Source: Aneurinibacillus sp. Ricciae_BoGa-3 (lineage in GTDB: Bacteria > Bacillota > Bacilli > Aneurinibacillales > Aneurinibacillaceae). Taken from it: DNA of 64,000 bases. Shown piece by piece: positions 25,880 through 34,637 of the stretch (position 1 is its first letter; each line of letters begins with the position of its first letter). The notes below the pieces were generated by a model. The model made no database searches, was not told where the DNA came from, and saw nothing but the letters and a program-made list of their open reading frames with translations. The stretch is taken from NCBI RefSeq assembly GCF_028421645.1, contig NZ_CP116887.1, forward strand, positions 1,738,001 to 1,802,000, written 5' to 3'. The translations under genes were made by a program, and so were the position numbers.

Positions 25880-27493
25880 TTGAACGTAGCCTGGGATCAA
25901 GAAATACAAAACGCCATTACAGAGGAAGTGATTGCTGGAATTGAGATGAAGGTATATCGGGACAGGCCAAAAACACTTATCGAGACTTTCGAGAACAGTG
26001 TTGCCCGCTTTCCCGATAGAGTTGCTCTCGTACATGATAATGACCGTATAACGTATCGTAATTTGCAGGAACAAGTGCAGAGCATGGCTTATCAACTGCG
26101 CAACTGTTATGGAGTCGAAAAGGGTGACCGTGTTGCTTTGCTGCTTATGAATGGGATTCCTTTTGTCGTCGGTGTTTTTGCGGTTCTGCAGATTGGGGCA
26201 ATAGCGGTTCCCCTTAACACCAAACTGAGGACATCAGAATTGGAGTACATGCTGCAAAATTCCGGGGCTAAGGTAATAATCACCAATTTAGAGTGGTGGC
26301 CGAATCTTTCGCCGATCATTGGAACTATTCCGGTTGAACATGTTTTTGTAACGAGTGACACGCCCCCAAATGGTACACTAGCTTATAAGTTATTAACACA
26401 GGAAACCGCACCAGGATGTGTTCGGGAAGAAGTAAATGAACACGATGCAGCGATCATCATGTACACGTCAGGCACCACAGGGCGTCCAAAAGGGGCGGTA
26501 ATCACCCATTTTAATCTCATCCATTCAGCGATAAATTACGCATTATGCTTTAATTTAAGCTCGGACGATAAAACCCTTGTTGCTGTTCCTTTGTTTCACA
26601 TTACCGGGTTTGCCGCACAATTAGTTCCTTTTATCTATTTAGGAGGGAAAATTGTGCTCATGCCTATGTTTAAGGCGGATCAATTCCTACAGCTTATCCA
26701 GGAGGAATCCATTACCCATGTAATTGCAGCACCTACTGTTTATGTCATGTCCTTGATGCAGCCAGATTACACACAATATGACACAAGTTCATTCCGCTGT
26801 GCCGCATTCGGCGGGGCACCCATGCCAGCGGAGACGGTAAAGGCGTTGCAGAAATGGATCCCGGGTTTGGAATTGCATAACGCCTATGGATTGACTGAAA
26901 CGGCTTCGCCGGTAACCCTCATGCCGCATCAACATCAGGTGAGAAAACTGAATACGGTTGGCATTCCTGTTCCGGTCGGTGAAGTCAAAGTGGCTGATCC
27001 TGCAACCCGTGAAGAATTGCCTCCTGGGCAAGTAGGCGAGCTATTAGTTAAGGGGCCGATGGTTGTACCAGGATACTGGCAAAACGAAGCGGCCACAAAA
27101 CTTGCCATTGTAGATGGATGGTTTGCTACTGGAGATCTAGCCATGATCGATGAAGAGGGTTTTGTGAGTATCATGGATCGTATTAAGGACATGATCAATC
27201 GCGGTGGTGAAAAAGTGTATTCTGCCGAGGTAGAAGATGTTCTTTATTCGAACACAAAAATCATGGAAGCGGCTATTGTCGGTGTGCCGGATAGCACATA
27301 TGGCGAAGTTGTTAAAGCTTATGTTGTTCCACGCCAGGGGCAGCGTTTATCGGAAGAAGAGGTCAAACAATGGGTTGCCGAACGTATGGCGAAATATAAA
27401 GTGCCCGCTTATGTAGAATTTTTGGAAGCGTTGCCAAGAAATCCGAATGGCAAAATAATAAAGACACAGCTTCGTTATGTAAACAGCCAGTAA
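25880..27493 (+). CDS. Acyl-CoA ligase (AMP-binding, ANL superfamily)
   Basis: Enzyme of 537 residues that should activate a carboxylic acid through an acyl-AMP to its CoA thioester. The AMP-binding loop YTSGTTGRPKG is at 195-205; further motifs are NAYGLTETASP, GWFATGDLA and DRIKDMINRGGEKV, and the catalytic Lys525 lies in PNGKI. Start is TTG with GGAGGTGAG suitably spaced; no ATG is nearby. First gene of the sigma-54 operon. The acid cannot be named from sequence; medium/long-chain fatty acids or aromatic acids are both possible. Confidence 0.92.
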   Translation: MNVAWDQEIQNAITEEVIAGIEMKVYRDRPKTLIETFENSVARFPDRVALVHDNDRITYRNLQEQVQSMAYQLRNCYGVEKGDRVALLLMNGIPFVVGVFAVLQIGAIAVPLNTKLRTSELEYMLQNSGAKVIITNLEWWPNLSPIIGTIPVEHVFVTSDTPPNGTLAYKLLTQETAPGCVREEVNEHDAAIIMYTSGTTGRPKGAVITHFNLIHSAINYALCFNLSSDDKTLVAVPLFHITGFAAQLVPFIYLGGKIVLMPMFKADQFLQLIQEESITHVIAAPTVYVMSLMQPDYTQYDTSSFRCAAFGGAPMPAETVKALQKWIPGLELHNAYGLTETASPVTLMPHQHQVRKLNTVGIPVPVGEVKVADPATREELPPGQVGELLVKGPMVVPGYWQNEAATKLAIVDGWFATGDLAMIDEEGFVSIMDRIKDMINRGGEKVYSAEVEDVLYSNTKIMEAAIVGVPDSTYGEVVKAYVVPRQGQRLSEEEVKQWVAERMAKYKVPAYVEFLEALPRNPNGKIIKTQLRYVNSQ

Positions 27494-27532
27494 TCATGAT
27501 TAACCTAATTTTTAAGAAATGGAGAGGATACG

Positions 27533-28495
27533 ATGTCAACGCAAATGAAATCTATTTCTGAAATTTTAAAGGATGCACCGAAAAACTGGGGACGCTGGGG
27601 TGCCGAAGATGAACTGGGGGCAGTAAATTTTTTGGACGAACTTCAGGTTTTGCGCGGAGTGGCTTCGGTACAGAGCGGAAAAGTTTTTACATTAGGGTGT
27701 CCGATCGCTCGTAAAGAAGGTGACCCTGTGTGGCCAGGCCGCTCGCAGCCTGGCCACCATATGACGCAAGACCATGGTACTTACTGCTGCGGCAAACTTC
27801 AACCTCTTGGAGCGGGTCTACAATATGCGGATGATGTGATTTACATGGCTGTTCAAGGTACAACCCAATTTGATGCTCTTGGGCATGTCTGGTATGACGA
27901 CGCGGTCTATAATGGTTTTTCAGCCAATACAACGATTGATGGAATGGAAAAATGCTCGATCATGCCTATTGCGGAGCATGGGGTTGTTGGCCGTGGTGTG
28001 TTCCTTGATGTAGCGCGTTTTAAAGGAAAGAAACATCTGGATAAAGGCGAACAAATTACGCTGGATGATCTGCTTAATACAGCAGCAGCCCAAGGGGTTA
28101 CGATTCAGAAAAGGGATATTATTCTCATACGGACCGGATGGCTAAGCGTCTTCTATAATCAAGGTGCGTCGGCCTTTTATGAAGGGGAGTTTAATGAGCC
28201 TGGCATAACCTACACGCCGGAGCTTGTGCAATGGTTCTATGATATGGAAATACCGGCCTTTGGAACCGATACGATTGCTAACGAGCAAACGGTTTCCGCT
28301 GTAACAGGAACAGCGCTTCCTTTACATGGTGCACTCCTTCGAAATCTGGGTGTTTCCTTTAATGAAATCAACTGGTTGGAGGATTTAGCTGATGACTGTG
28401 CAGATGATGGACAATATACATTCCTTTATACGGCGGCACCATTGAAGATTGTGCAGGGGACCGGGGCGCCAGTTAACCCCATTGTAATTAAATAA
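27533..28495 (+). CDS. Cyclase-family metal-dependent hydrolase
   Basis: Protein of 320 residues of the cyclase/kynurenine-formamidase-like family (PF04199). The metal motif appears as GTTQFDALGH (109-118) in place of the common HxGTHxDxPxH; this GTQFD-type variant is seen in a distinct larger subgroup. Later His and Glu ligands are plausible in the FGTDTIANEQ and LPLHGALLRNLG stretches. Members hydrolyse amides, lactones or cyclic compounds. It follows the ligase by 39 bases with GAGAGGATACG before ATG, so the two form one operon, perhaps hydrolysis followed by CoA activation of the released acid (inference). Confidence 0.88.
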   Translation: MSTQMKSISEILKDAPKNWGRWGAEDELGAVNFLDELQVLRGVASVQSGKVFTLGCPIARKEGDPVWPGRSQPGHHMTQDHGTYCCGKLQPLGAGLQYADDVIYMAVQGTTQFDALGHVWYDDAVYNGFSANTTIDGMEKCSIMPIAEHGVVGRGVFLDVARFKGKKHLDKGEQITLDDLLNTAAAQGVTIQKRDIILIRTGWLSVFYNQGASAFYEGEFNEPGITYTPELVQWFYDMEIPAFGTDTIANEQTVSAVTGTALPLHGALLRNLGVSFNEINWLEDLADDCADDGQYTFLYTAAPLKIVQGTGAPVNPIVIK

Positions 28496-28505
28496 TTTTT
28501 AGGAT

Positions 28506-28530
28506 AAGAGGTGGCTTTTGCCGCCTCTTT
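28506..28530. terminator. Terminator of the sigma-54 operon
   Basis: AAGAGGTGGC / GCCGCCTCTT with TTTT loop; also serves the convergent gene. Confidence 0.8.
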
Positions 28531-28850
28531 CAGTTTTTCGCTTTCTTAAGATGACGTTTAATTTTATGGCCTATCTCTTCAAACCAGTCGCGGTCGTTGA
28601 GCTCAACGGCAAGTTCCTGCATCTGGATATATTGCTGGTAGGTTATTTCATACAGCGTGTCCGGATCAAATAGAGAAGCGATATCACCAGGCCCAACTGT
28701 AATATAGCGGCTGTTTTTTAGCCTGATTCTATAGTTTCCATATTTATGCAGGTGAGCAATGAATTCGCCTTGTTGTCCGTAATAGGGATTCTTCTGATTG
28801 ATTATGTGCACATGCTGTCCATAGCTAAAAGATGTACAATCCTCTTTCAT
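28530..28850 (-). CDS. Conserved hypothetical protein, possible IDEAL-type C terminus
   Basis: Protein of 106 residues, soluble. The N-terminal half (about 8-60) is rich in Tyr/Gly/His and beta-strand-like, with YGQQGEFIAH reminiscent of small SH3/KOW folds. The C-terminal 40 residues are a charged helix (ELAVELNDRDWFEEIGHKIK) resembling the IDEAL domain of Firmicutes proteins. Both are impressions by eye. AGGGTGTG lies upstream of the ATG. Function unknown; it is a single gene between two plus-strand units. Confidence 0.6.
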   Translation of the reverse strand: MKEDCTSFSYGQHVHIINQKNPYYGQQGEFIAHLHKYGNYRIRLKNSRYITVGPGDIASLFDPDTLYEITYQQYIQMQELAVELNDRDWFEEIGHKIKRHLKKAKN

Positions 28851-29106
28851 ATTTTCACACCCTCCGTATAAAGAAAAGGAAGTCTAAGAAGCTTTTCTTG
28901 ATGGATGTACCCTGACGATCTCCTGTTTTCTTTTTATTTTTAAAACAAGTGACGTAGTAATATTCTCAATTACCCGATAAAAAAATCGATGAAACCCTGG
29001 AGAGGATCATTGTGAGGGAATAAATGTGAAATAAAAGAAAAAAGACAACGGAGCTGATTTTTATGGTACGATATTAATCTGAGAGTGTACCGGAGGAGAT
29101 TCATTT

Positions 29107-30150
29107 ATGAAGAAATTATTTATTCTTTCTGCTCTGATTATTCTGGCAGGTGTCTATGCGATGAACAATGATTCAGTTCTTACGCTTGCTGCCCAGGCAA
29201 TCGGAAAAGAAACGGGAAACGCGCATACGATACGGCACACGGTAAAGAGCTCGCCGACAATGGATTACGCCGTATACCAGAGGGATGCGCTAATGAAGAG
29301 GTGTATCAGTTTATCTGAAGCTGTATCATACGCTAAAAATGTTCCCCATGCTTCTGTTCGGACAGCGAATGGAAAAGCGTTGTGGGACAATTATAAAGCC
29401 TATCTTGTCTATCAGGACAGCAAAATTCTCGGAGATTACGCCACCTATGCGGATGCGGCTCAAGCTGCCGATCAGGTGAAACACACCGCCATTTATTTGC
29501 GAGACGGGCATAAATTGATCCGCGATCTGGATAAGCCGCTCAAAACCAGTGCCTTAACGAGTGTGCCTGTGATAGCCCAGATGCCGGAGTTGCCGCGCGG
29601 CTGTGAGGTGACGAGTTTGTCTATGCTTCTGTCTTCTGCAGGCATACAAGTCGACAAGATGACGCTTGCAGGCGAGGTAAAAAAGGACGATACCCCTTAT
29701 GAAGAAGATGAAGACGGAAACGTTTCATTCGGCAATCCTAACACAGGATTTGTGGGAGCGATGGATACATTTGATAAGCCCGGTCTTGCCGTTTACCACG
29801 GACCTATTGATGAGTTAGCGGAGAAATATCTTCCTGGCCGCATTCTGGATCTGAGTGGAGCTGATTTTACGGACATGCTGGTTCAAGTGCAACAGGGGCG
29901 GCCTGTATGGGTCATTGCCAATGTTGATTTTGACCTTCTGCCTGCGAGTGCTTTTCAAACATGGGAAACACCGTCTGGTCCCATCCAGATTACTTATAAA
30001 GAACACTCTGTACTTGTAACCGGGTACGATAAGGATTTTGTTTATTTCAATGATCCGCTTACAGATCAAAAGAACAGGAAAGTTCCGCGGGATTCCTTTG
30101 AAAAGGCCTGGGAACAAATGGGCCACCAAGCGATAACATACATCGATTAA
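29107..30150 (+). CDS. Exported C39-like cysteine peptidase
   Basis: Protein of 347 residues with an N-terminal hydrophobic segment (about 4-19) acting as signal or anchor. The catalytic domain (about 150-347) has Cys166 in PRGCEVTSLSML, His300 in KEHSVLVTGYD and Asp316 in FNDPL, the order of the peptidase C39-like (papain-type) family. The region 45-140 is a non-catalytic domain. CGGAGGAG precedes the ATG. A wall-associated or peptide-processing role is inferred from export only; there is no adjacent ABC transporter as in bacteriocin systems. Confidence 0.85.
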   Translation: MKKLFILSALIILAGVYAMNNDSVLTLAAQAIGKETGNAHTIRHTVKSSPTMDYAVYQRDALMKRCISLSEAVSYAKNVPHASVRTANGKALWDNYKAYLVYQDSKILGDYATYADAAQAADQVKHTAIYLRDGHKLIRDLDKPLKTSALTSVPVIAQMPELPRGCEVTSLSMLLSSAGIQVDKMTLAGEVKKDDTPYEEDEDGNVSFGNPNTGFVGAMDTFDKPGLAVYHGPIDELAEKYLPGRILDLSGADFTDMLVQVQQGRPVWVIANVDFDLLPASAFQTWETPSGPIQITYKEHSVLVTGYDKDFVYFNDPLTDQKNRKVPRDSFEKAWEQMGHQAITYID

Positions 30151-30179
30151 ATCTCGGAGAAATCCGGGATTTTTTTTAC
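30150..30179 (+). terminator. Terminator after the C39-like peptidase
   Basis: AATCTCGGA GAAA TCCGGGATT hairpin followed by eight T. Confidence 0.9.
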
Positions 30180-30249
30180 TCTCACGGTTTTTTCATTATA
30201 AATGGGTACACTGAAAATGATTAGTGAAATAAAAATCGGGAGACATGAC

Positions 30250-32133
30250 ATGTGTGGATTTGTAACAATATATGACAAACGTGGGCAACAAGTTTCAAGT
30301 GATCTGCTTGAAACGATGACACGTATTATCGCCCACCGCGGACCCGATGATGAAGGGCTTCACGTGGATGGACATATTGGGATGGGCTTTAGGAGATTAA
30401 GCATTATCGACTTAAAACAGGGTGCTCAGCCTTTTCACAATGAAGAAGGCGATATCAGCCTGACCTTTAATGGCGAAATTTATAATTTCCTGGAACTAAG
30501 AGCATGGCTTCAGGAAAAAGGTCGGATATTCCGGACATCTTCTGATACAGAAGTGATTATGCGTTTATACGAAGAGGTTGGCCAGGAATGTACCCAGTAT
30601 CTTCGCGGTATGTTTGCTTTCACCATTTACGACAGGAGAAATGGAATCTTATTTGGCGCCCGCGATCACTTCGGCATTAAACCTCTTTACTGGACCGAAA
30701 CGGACAAGGGTTTTATTTTTGCTTCTGAAATAAAGTCCATAGTTGCCGACCCTTCTATTAAGCGAGATGTAGATATTACATCCTTTTACCATTATCTTAC
30801 CTATCAATATGTACCTGAGCCAGCTACTATGTTTCAAAACATTTATAAACTGAGGGCGGGCGAACAATTTACAGTTAAAAATGATGTGCTAACCATCACA
30901 CCTTATTATACGATAGCTTTTCACCCACAGGATCGTCCCCTTTCTCATTTTGTTGAAGAAACACTTGCTGTACTTGAAGATTCTGTCTCGACTCATCGAA
31001 TCAGCGATGTGCCTCGGGGCGCTTTTTTGTCAGGCGGCATTGATTCCAGTGCCCTTGCAGCGCTGCTCCACAGGATGGAAGGCACCAAAACCTTCTCTGT
31101 CGGTTTTGAAATGCCCGGCTACAGCGAACTGGATTTAGCCCGCAAAACCGCCGACTTCCTTGGAACCGAACATTATGAAATCAAGGTGAATGCCGTAGAG
31201 TATCTTGCCGCTCTTCCTGCAATCGTGTGGCACCAGGACGAACCTGTAGCAGATCCTTCCGCGGTTGGTTTGTATTTTGTATCGAAGCTGGCCAGTGAAC
31301 ATGTTAAGGTTGTATTTTCCGGGGAAGGGGCCGATGAGTTTTTCGGCGGCTACAATATATATCGTGAACCCCATGGACTGCGGCATTTTAATAAAATGCC
31401 TGGCTGGCTGCGATTGATTCTGCGGGCTTTTGCTGATCGGCTGCCGGAAGGAATGCGGGGGAAAAGTTACATCGAACGCGGTACAACCTCGCTTGAAAAG
31501 CGCTTTTACGGCAATGCGAAAATCTTTACAGACGAAGCTAAACAGCAAATTATCCATGATCAACTCTTGCAGGAAACGCCTTACGAAGAGGCATCTTCCG
31601 TTACAGCACACCTGTATGAAGAGGCAGGGATGTATGACGATGTCACCAAAATGCAGTATGTAGACATCCACACCTGGCTTCGCGGGGATATACTGGCAAA
31701 GGCCGATAAAATGTCAATGGCCCATTCGCTTGAGCTTCGAGTGCCCTTCGTGGATACAAAGGTATTCGAGGTGGCGGCGTCCATTCCGACCCGGCATAAA
31801 ACCGCGGCGCGCACGACAAAGTATGCGCTTCGACAGGCAATGAAAGGCATTCTGCCGCAAGATGTGCAAGGCCGGAAAAAGCTTGGCTTTCCTGTGCCTA
31901 CCCGGGTTTGGCTGCGCAGTGAGTGGTACGGGTGGGCCAAAGAATTGATTGCAAATGCTCAGGTGGATCGCTACATTAATAAGAGCGCGGTCCAGGCGAT
32001 GCTTGATGAGCATAGAATCGGTAAGCGGGATAACAGCCGTAAATTGTGGGTGCTGCTTATCTTCATGCTCTGGCACCAGATTTATGTAGAAGCTAAGGTT
32101 GAAGCTTCCCCAATGGCGCGCGCATCAGTGTAA
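30250..32133 (+). CDS. asnB: Asparagine synthase, glutamine-hydrolysing
   Basis: Enzyme of 627 residues making asparagine from aspartate, ATP and glutamine. The start must be ATG 30250 because the next residue, Cys2 (MCGFV), is the glutaminase nucleophile; upstream in-frame codons would destroy it, and GGGAG is spaced correctly. Glutaminase domain about 1-200 (RGPDDEG, FNGEIYN), synthetase domain with pyrophosphatase loop SGGIDSS at 261-267 and DEFFGGYNIYR later. Length matches the AsnB/AsnO class. The gene is monocistronic with its own terminator. AsnO-like members can have sporulation roles; this was not resolved. Confidence 0.95.
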   Translation: MCGFVTIYDKRGQQVSSDLLETMTRIIAHRGPDDEGLHVDGHIGMGFRRLSIIDLKQGAQPFHNEEGDISLTFNGEIYNFLELRAWLQEKGRIFRTSSDTEVIMRLYEEVGQECTQYLRGMFAFTIYDRRNGILFGARDHFGIKPLYWTETDKGFIFASEIKSIVADPSIKRDVDITSFYHYLTYQYVPEPATMFQNIYKLRAGEQFTVKNDVLTITPYYTIAFHPQDRPLSHFVEETLAVLEDSVSTHRISDVPRGAFLSGGIDSSALAALLHRMEGTKTFSVGFEMPGYSELDLARKTADFLGTEHYEIKVNAVEYLAALPAIVWHQDEPVADPSAVGLYFVSKLASEHVKVVFSGEGADEFFGGYNIYREPHGLRHFNKMPGWLRLILRAFADRLPEGMRGKSYIERGTTSLEKRFYGNAKIFTDEAKQQIIHDQLLQETPYEEASSVTAHLYEEAGMYDDVTKMQYVDIHTWLRGDILAKADKMSMAHSLELRVPFVDTKVFEVAASIPTRHKTAARTTKYALRQAMKGILPQDVQGRKKLGFPVPTRVWLRSEWYGWAKELIANAQVDRYINKSAVQAMLDEHRIGKRDNSRKLWVLLIFMLWHQIYVEAKVEASPMARASV

Positions 32134-32149
32134 ATAAAATAAAGTTCGG

Positions 32150-32184
32150 AATACCGTCATACATTTCATGACGGTATTTGTCTT
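32150..32184 (+). terminator. Terminator of asnB
   Basis: AATACCGTCAT / ATGACGGTATT, 11 bp, followed by TGTCTTTT. Confidence 0.8.
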
Positions 32185-32250
32185 TTCGGTTAAAACTAAG
32201 AGAGGTAAAAAGGGTAGGATAGGTCGTTCTAATCGAAAGGAGAGACAGGC

Positions 32251-33153
32251 ATGTACGATTGCGTTATTATCGGGGGAGGCATTGCGGGCTTGCAGGCTGC
32301 TCTGCAGCTTGGCCGTTATATGCACCGAATTGCTGTAATTGACCGGCATCGGGGCCGATCTTTATTGGCCCGTAACTATAGAAATATCCTGGGGTGGCCA
32401 GATGGTGTCTCAGGGCCCAGGCTCCGTGAACTTGGCACTGTACAGGCCCGGGCGGTCGGGGTGGAATTTATGGAGGATACAGTCGTAGACGGCAGCAAAA
32501 ATGGAGAAGGCTTCCATCTCAAATTAGGCGGTGGAGAAACCATACAAGCCAGGCGAGTGTTAATCAGCACAGGATTAACCGACCGCATCCCCGACGGTAT
32601 AGAGGGAATGAAAGAGGTTCTCGGTCTGTCCATGTATGTATGCCCGGACTGTGATGGCTATGAAATTAAGGACCGTGTAACTGTGGTAATCGGAGCCGGC
32701 AACCCAGGAGCTTCCCTTGCATGTGAACTCCGGTATTGGACAAAACGGGTTACGTTTATCAACCACGAACCTGAGGAAAGCCCTGTTTCAGCTAAGTTGC
32801 AAACAAAATGCCAGGAGAAGGGGATATCCATTATCGATGGACCTGCGGCCCGGATTCATTACGCCAGTATCGATATGTTAACCCATGTTGAGCTTCGAAA
32901 TAGCAAAACTATCCCTGCAGAGAAGGGCTTTATCGCCTTTGGCGGGAATAAGGCGGAGTCGGATATCGCCAAAAAACTTGGGGTTGAACGTTTAGAAAAT
33001 GGACATATCCCGGTCGATGGCCGAACCAAGCAGACAAATGTGCCGAATATTTGGGCAGCAGGGGACGTGGTGGCCCACTCGCAGCTTCTAACTGTAGCTA
33101 TCGGTGATGGCGCACAAGCCGCAATTTGGATTCATAAAAGTTTGATACAGTAG
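32251..33153 (+). CDS. Thioredoxin-reductase-like FAD/NAD(P) oxidoreductase
   Basis: Flavoprotein of 300 residues with the thioredoxin reductase fold: FAD loop IIGGGIAGLQAA near the N terminus, a redox-active CPDC pair (Cys131, Cys134), NAD(P) loop VIGAGNPGASLA, and the closing FAD motif NIWAAGDVV. TrxB usually has CATC, so this is a paralogue. The NAD(P) loop lacks the common HRR arginines that mark strict NADPH use. AAAGGAGAG precedes the ATG. It might reduce a thiol protein or other disulfide; partner unknown. Confidence 0.9.
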   Translation: MYDCVIIGGGIAGLQAALQLGRYMHRIAVIDRHRGRSLLARNYRNILGWPDGVSGPRLRELGTVQARAVGVEFMEDTVVDGSKNGEGFHLKLGGGETIQARRVLISTGLTDRIPDGIEGMKEVLGLSMYVCPDCDGYEIKDRVTVVIGAGNPGASLACELRYWTKRVTFINHEPEESPVSAKLQTKCQEKGISIIDGPAARIHYASIDMLTHVELRNSKTIPAEKGFIAFGGNKAESDIAKKLGVERLENGHIPVDGRTKQTNVPNIWAAGDVVAHSQLLTVAIGDGAQAAIWIHKSLIQ

Positions 33154-33202
33154 TCTGTGTCACAACAAGTATATTTTGTTATATGACAGTAGAATCTTCA
33201 TG

Positions 33203-33239
33203 CAGTTCGCTTTCTGGCGGACTGTTTTTTTTTTTTTTT
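33203..33239 (+). terminator. Terminator with a 15-T tract
   Basis: CAGTTCGC / GCGGACTG hairpin, loop six bases, followed by 15 consecutive T (33225-33239). Confidence 0.9.
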
Positions 33240-33424
33240 ATGTTAGTTTAATACTGTGATAATAATGTTAAATTCATTGTGTTATATATAATTTTTATAA
33301 ACTGTTGCATAACTGTTTCGGTCAATTTTTGTCTGTGTTGAAAAATTAAAAAACCTTTATTAACAGCAAAGTAAGCGTTTTAAAAAATAAATCAGAAGGT
33401 CAACGATACCATTTAAAAAACCTG
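33240..33424. other. AT-rich spacer upstream of the oxidoreductase operon
   Basis: Part of the 457-base gap 33154-33610. Strongly AT-rich, with TGTGATAATAATG and TTGTGTTATATAAT-like stretches. No gene, known RNA or clear Fnr/Rex palindrome was found. It may hold binding sites for regulators. Confidence 0.35.
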
Positions 33425-33453
33425 TTGCTACCAAATTAAATTGCTGTTATACT
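33425..33453 (+). promoter_or_regulatory. Promoter of the 2-oxoacid oxidoreductase operon
   Basis: TTGCTA (33425-33430), 17-base spacer, TATACT (33448-33453) with upstream TGT. The resulting leader is about 150 bases. Confidence 0.6.
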
Positions 33454-33610
33454 GTGGCTAAAGAAAAAAGATGTGGAATTATTATCCATAGTTTTGGATA
33501 TCTTAACATGAAGTTGTTGGAATATTAGGATGATTCAATTGCTGTTAAAATCGTGTATCAGAGTTTTGGGTGAGCTGTTCTAGTAACGACAGATCGGGAG
33601 GGTTAAGCAA

Positions 33611-34615
33611 ATGTCAATACTTCCAAAGAAGAATGATCTAGGTTTTTACGAAATACGGTTGGAATCCATCGGGGGGCTGGGAGCCAATCTTGCCGGAAAA
33701 ATGCTGGCTGAGGCGGGCGTATTAGGCCTGGGATTAAACGGAATGAATTTTTCTTCATACGGCTCTGAGAAGAAAGGGTCTCCTGTTAAGGCGTTTATTC
33801 GCTTTAGCGATCCGGATACCAATATTCGGGCGGCCAGTCCCGTTGAACGTCCTCATGTTGTTGGGGTTTTTCACGAAGCGCTGTACAAGACAATAAATGT
33901 GGTTTCCGGTCTGGATTCTCATGGAATTGTGCTTGTAAATTCAACCCGGGATTTTGACGTTGTTCGTGAGGATCTCCAGCTTGAATATGGAACGCTGGCC
34001 ATTATAGATGCTCTTGAAATCGCCGTACAGGAAAAAACGAAGGTCAACACTGCGATGCTTGGGGCGCTGTTTAAAATCTGCGATTTTCTCGATCCGGAAG
34101 AGATGCGCAATGTTATCCGCAGAACTTTTGAAAAGAAGTATCCACACCTTGTCGAACCGAATATCCGGACATTTGACCGCGGATATAACGAGGTTGCGTT
34201 TAAATCATACGCAGTGCCAGAAGGGGCCAAAGGCATAGCTTATCAGCGGTCGATTCCTGACCTGGGCTGGGCTACACAGCCAATGGGCGGAGTCATTATC
34301 AACCCCGGAAACAGCATATTAAAAGATCTCAGCGGCAGCCGACAGGGTTTTCTGCCTGAATTTCACGCGAACAAATGCATTCATTGTGCTTCCTGTGACA
34401 CGGTATGCCCGGACTTTTGTTTCGTTTGGGAAGAGGGCGAAGATAAGAAAGGTCGTCCGCAGATGTTTTTGAACGGTATTGACTACCAATACTGCAAAGG
34501 CTGTTTGAAATGCGTACAGGCCTGTCCTGTTGACGCGCTCACAAGCCTTCGTGAAGAGCAGGATTATGCGGAAGACCACAGAGTTCCCCAAAAATTCGTG
34601 CTGGCCTCTAATTAA
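33611..34615 (+). CDS. 2-oxoacid:ferredoxin oxidoreductase, gamma-delta fused subunit
   Basis: Protein of 334 residues combining a gamma-subunit domain (about 10-190, IGGLGANLAGKML and SSYGSEKKGSPVKA) with a delta-type ferredoxin domain holding two 4Fe-4S sites: Cys256, 259, 262, 266 and Cys295, 298, 301, 305, each Cx2Cx2Cx3CP. In the complex, gamma contacts CoA and the delta domain passes electrons to ferredoxin. The alpha-beta polypeptide gene follows after 22 bases, so the pair makes a complete pyruvate- or 2-oxoglutarate-type enzyme. The substrate is not settled by sequence. Confidence 0.9.
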   Translation: MSILPKKNDLGFYEIRLESIGGLGANLAGKMLAEAGVLGLGLNGMNFSSYGSEKKGSPVKAFIRFSDPDTNIRAASPVERPHVVGVFHEALYKTINVVSGLDSHGIVLVNSTRDFDVVREDLQLEYGTLAIIDALEIAVQEKTKVNTAMLGALFKICDFLDPEEMRNVIRRTFEKKYPHLVEPNIRTFDRGYNEVAFKSYAVPEGAKGIAYQRSIPDLGWATQPMGGVIINPGNSILKDLSGSRQGFLPEFHANKCIHCASCDTVCPDFCFVWEEGEDKKGRPQMFLNGIDYQYCKGCLKCVQACPVDALTSLREEQDYAEDHRVPQKFVLASN

Positions 34616-34637
34616 GCGGCGGGAGGAGATCTATAAA

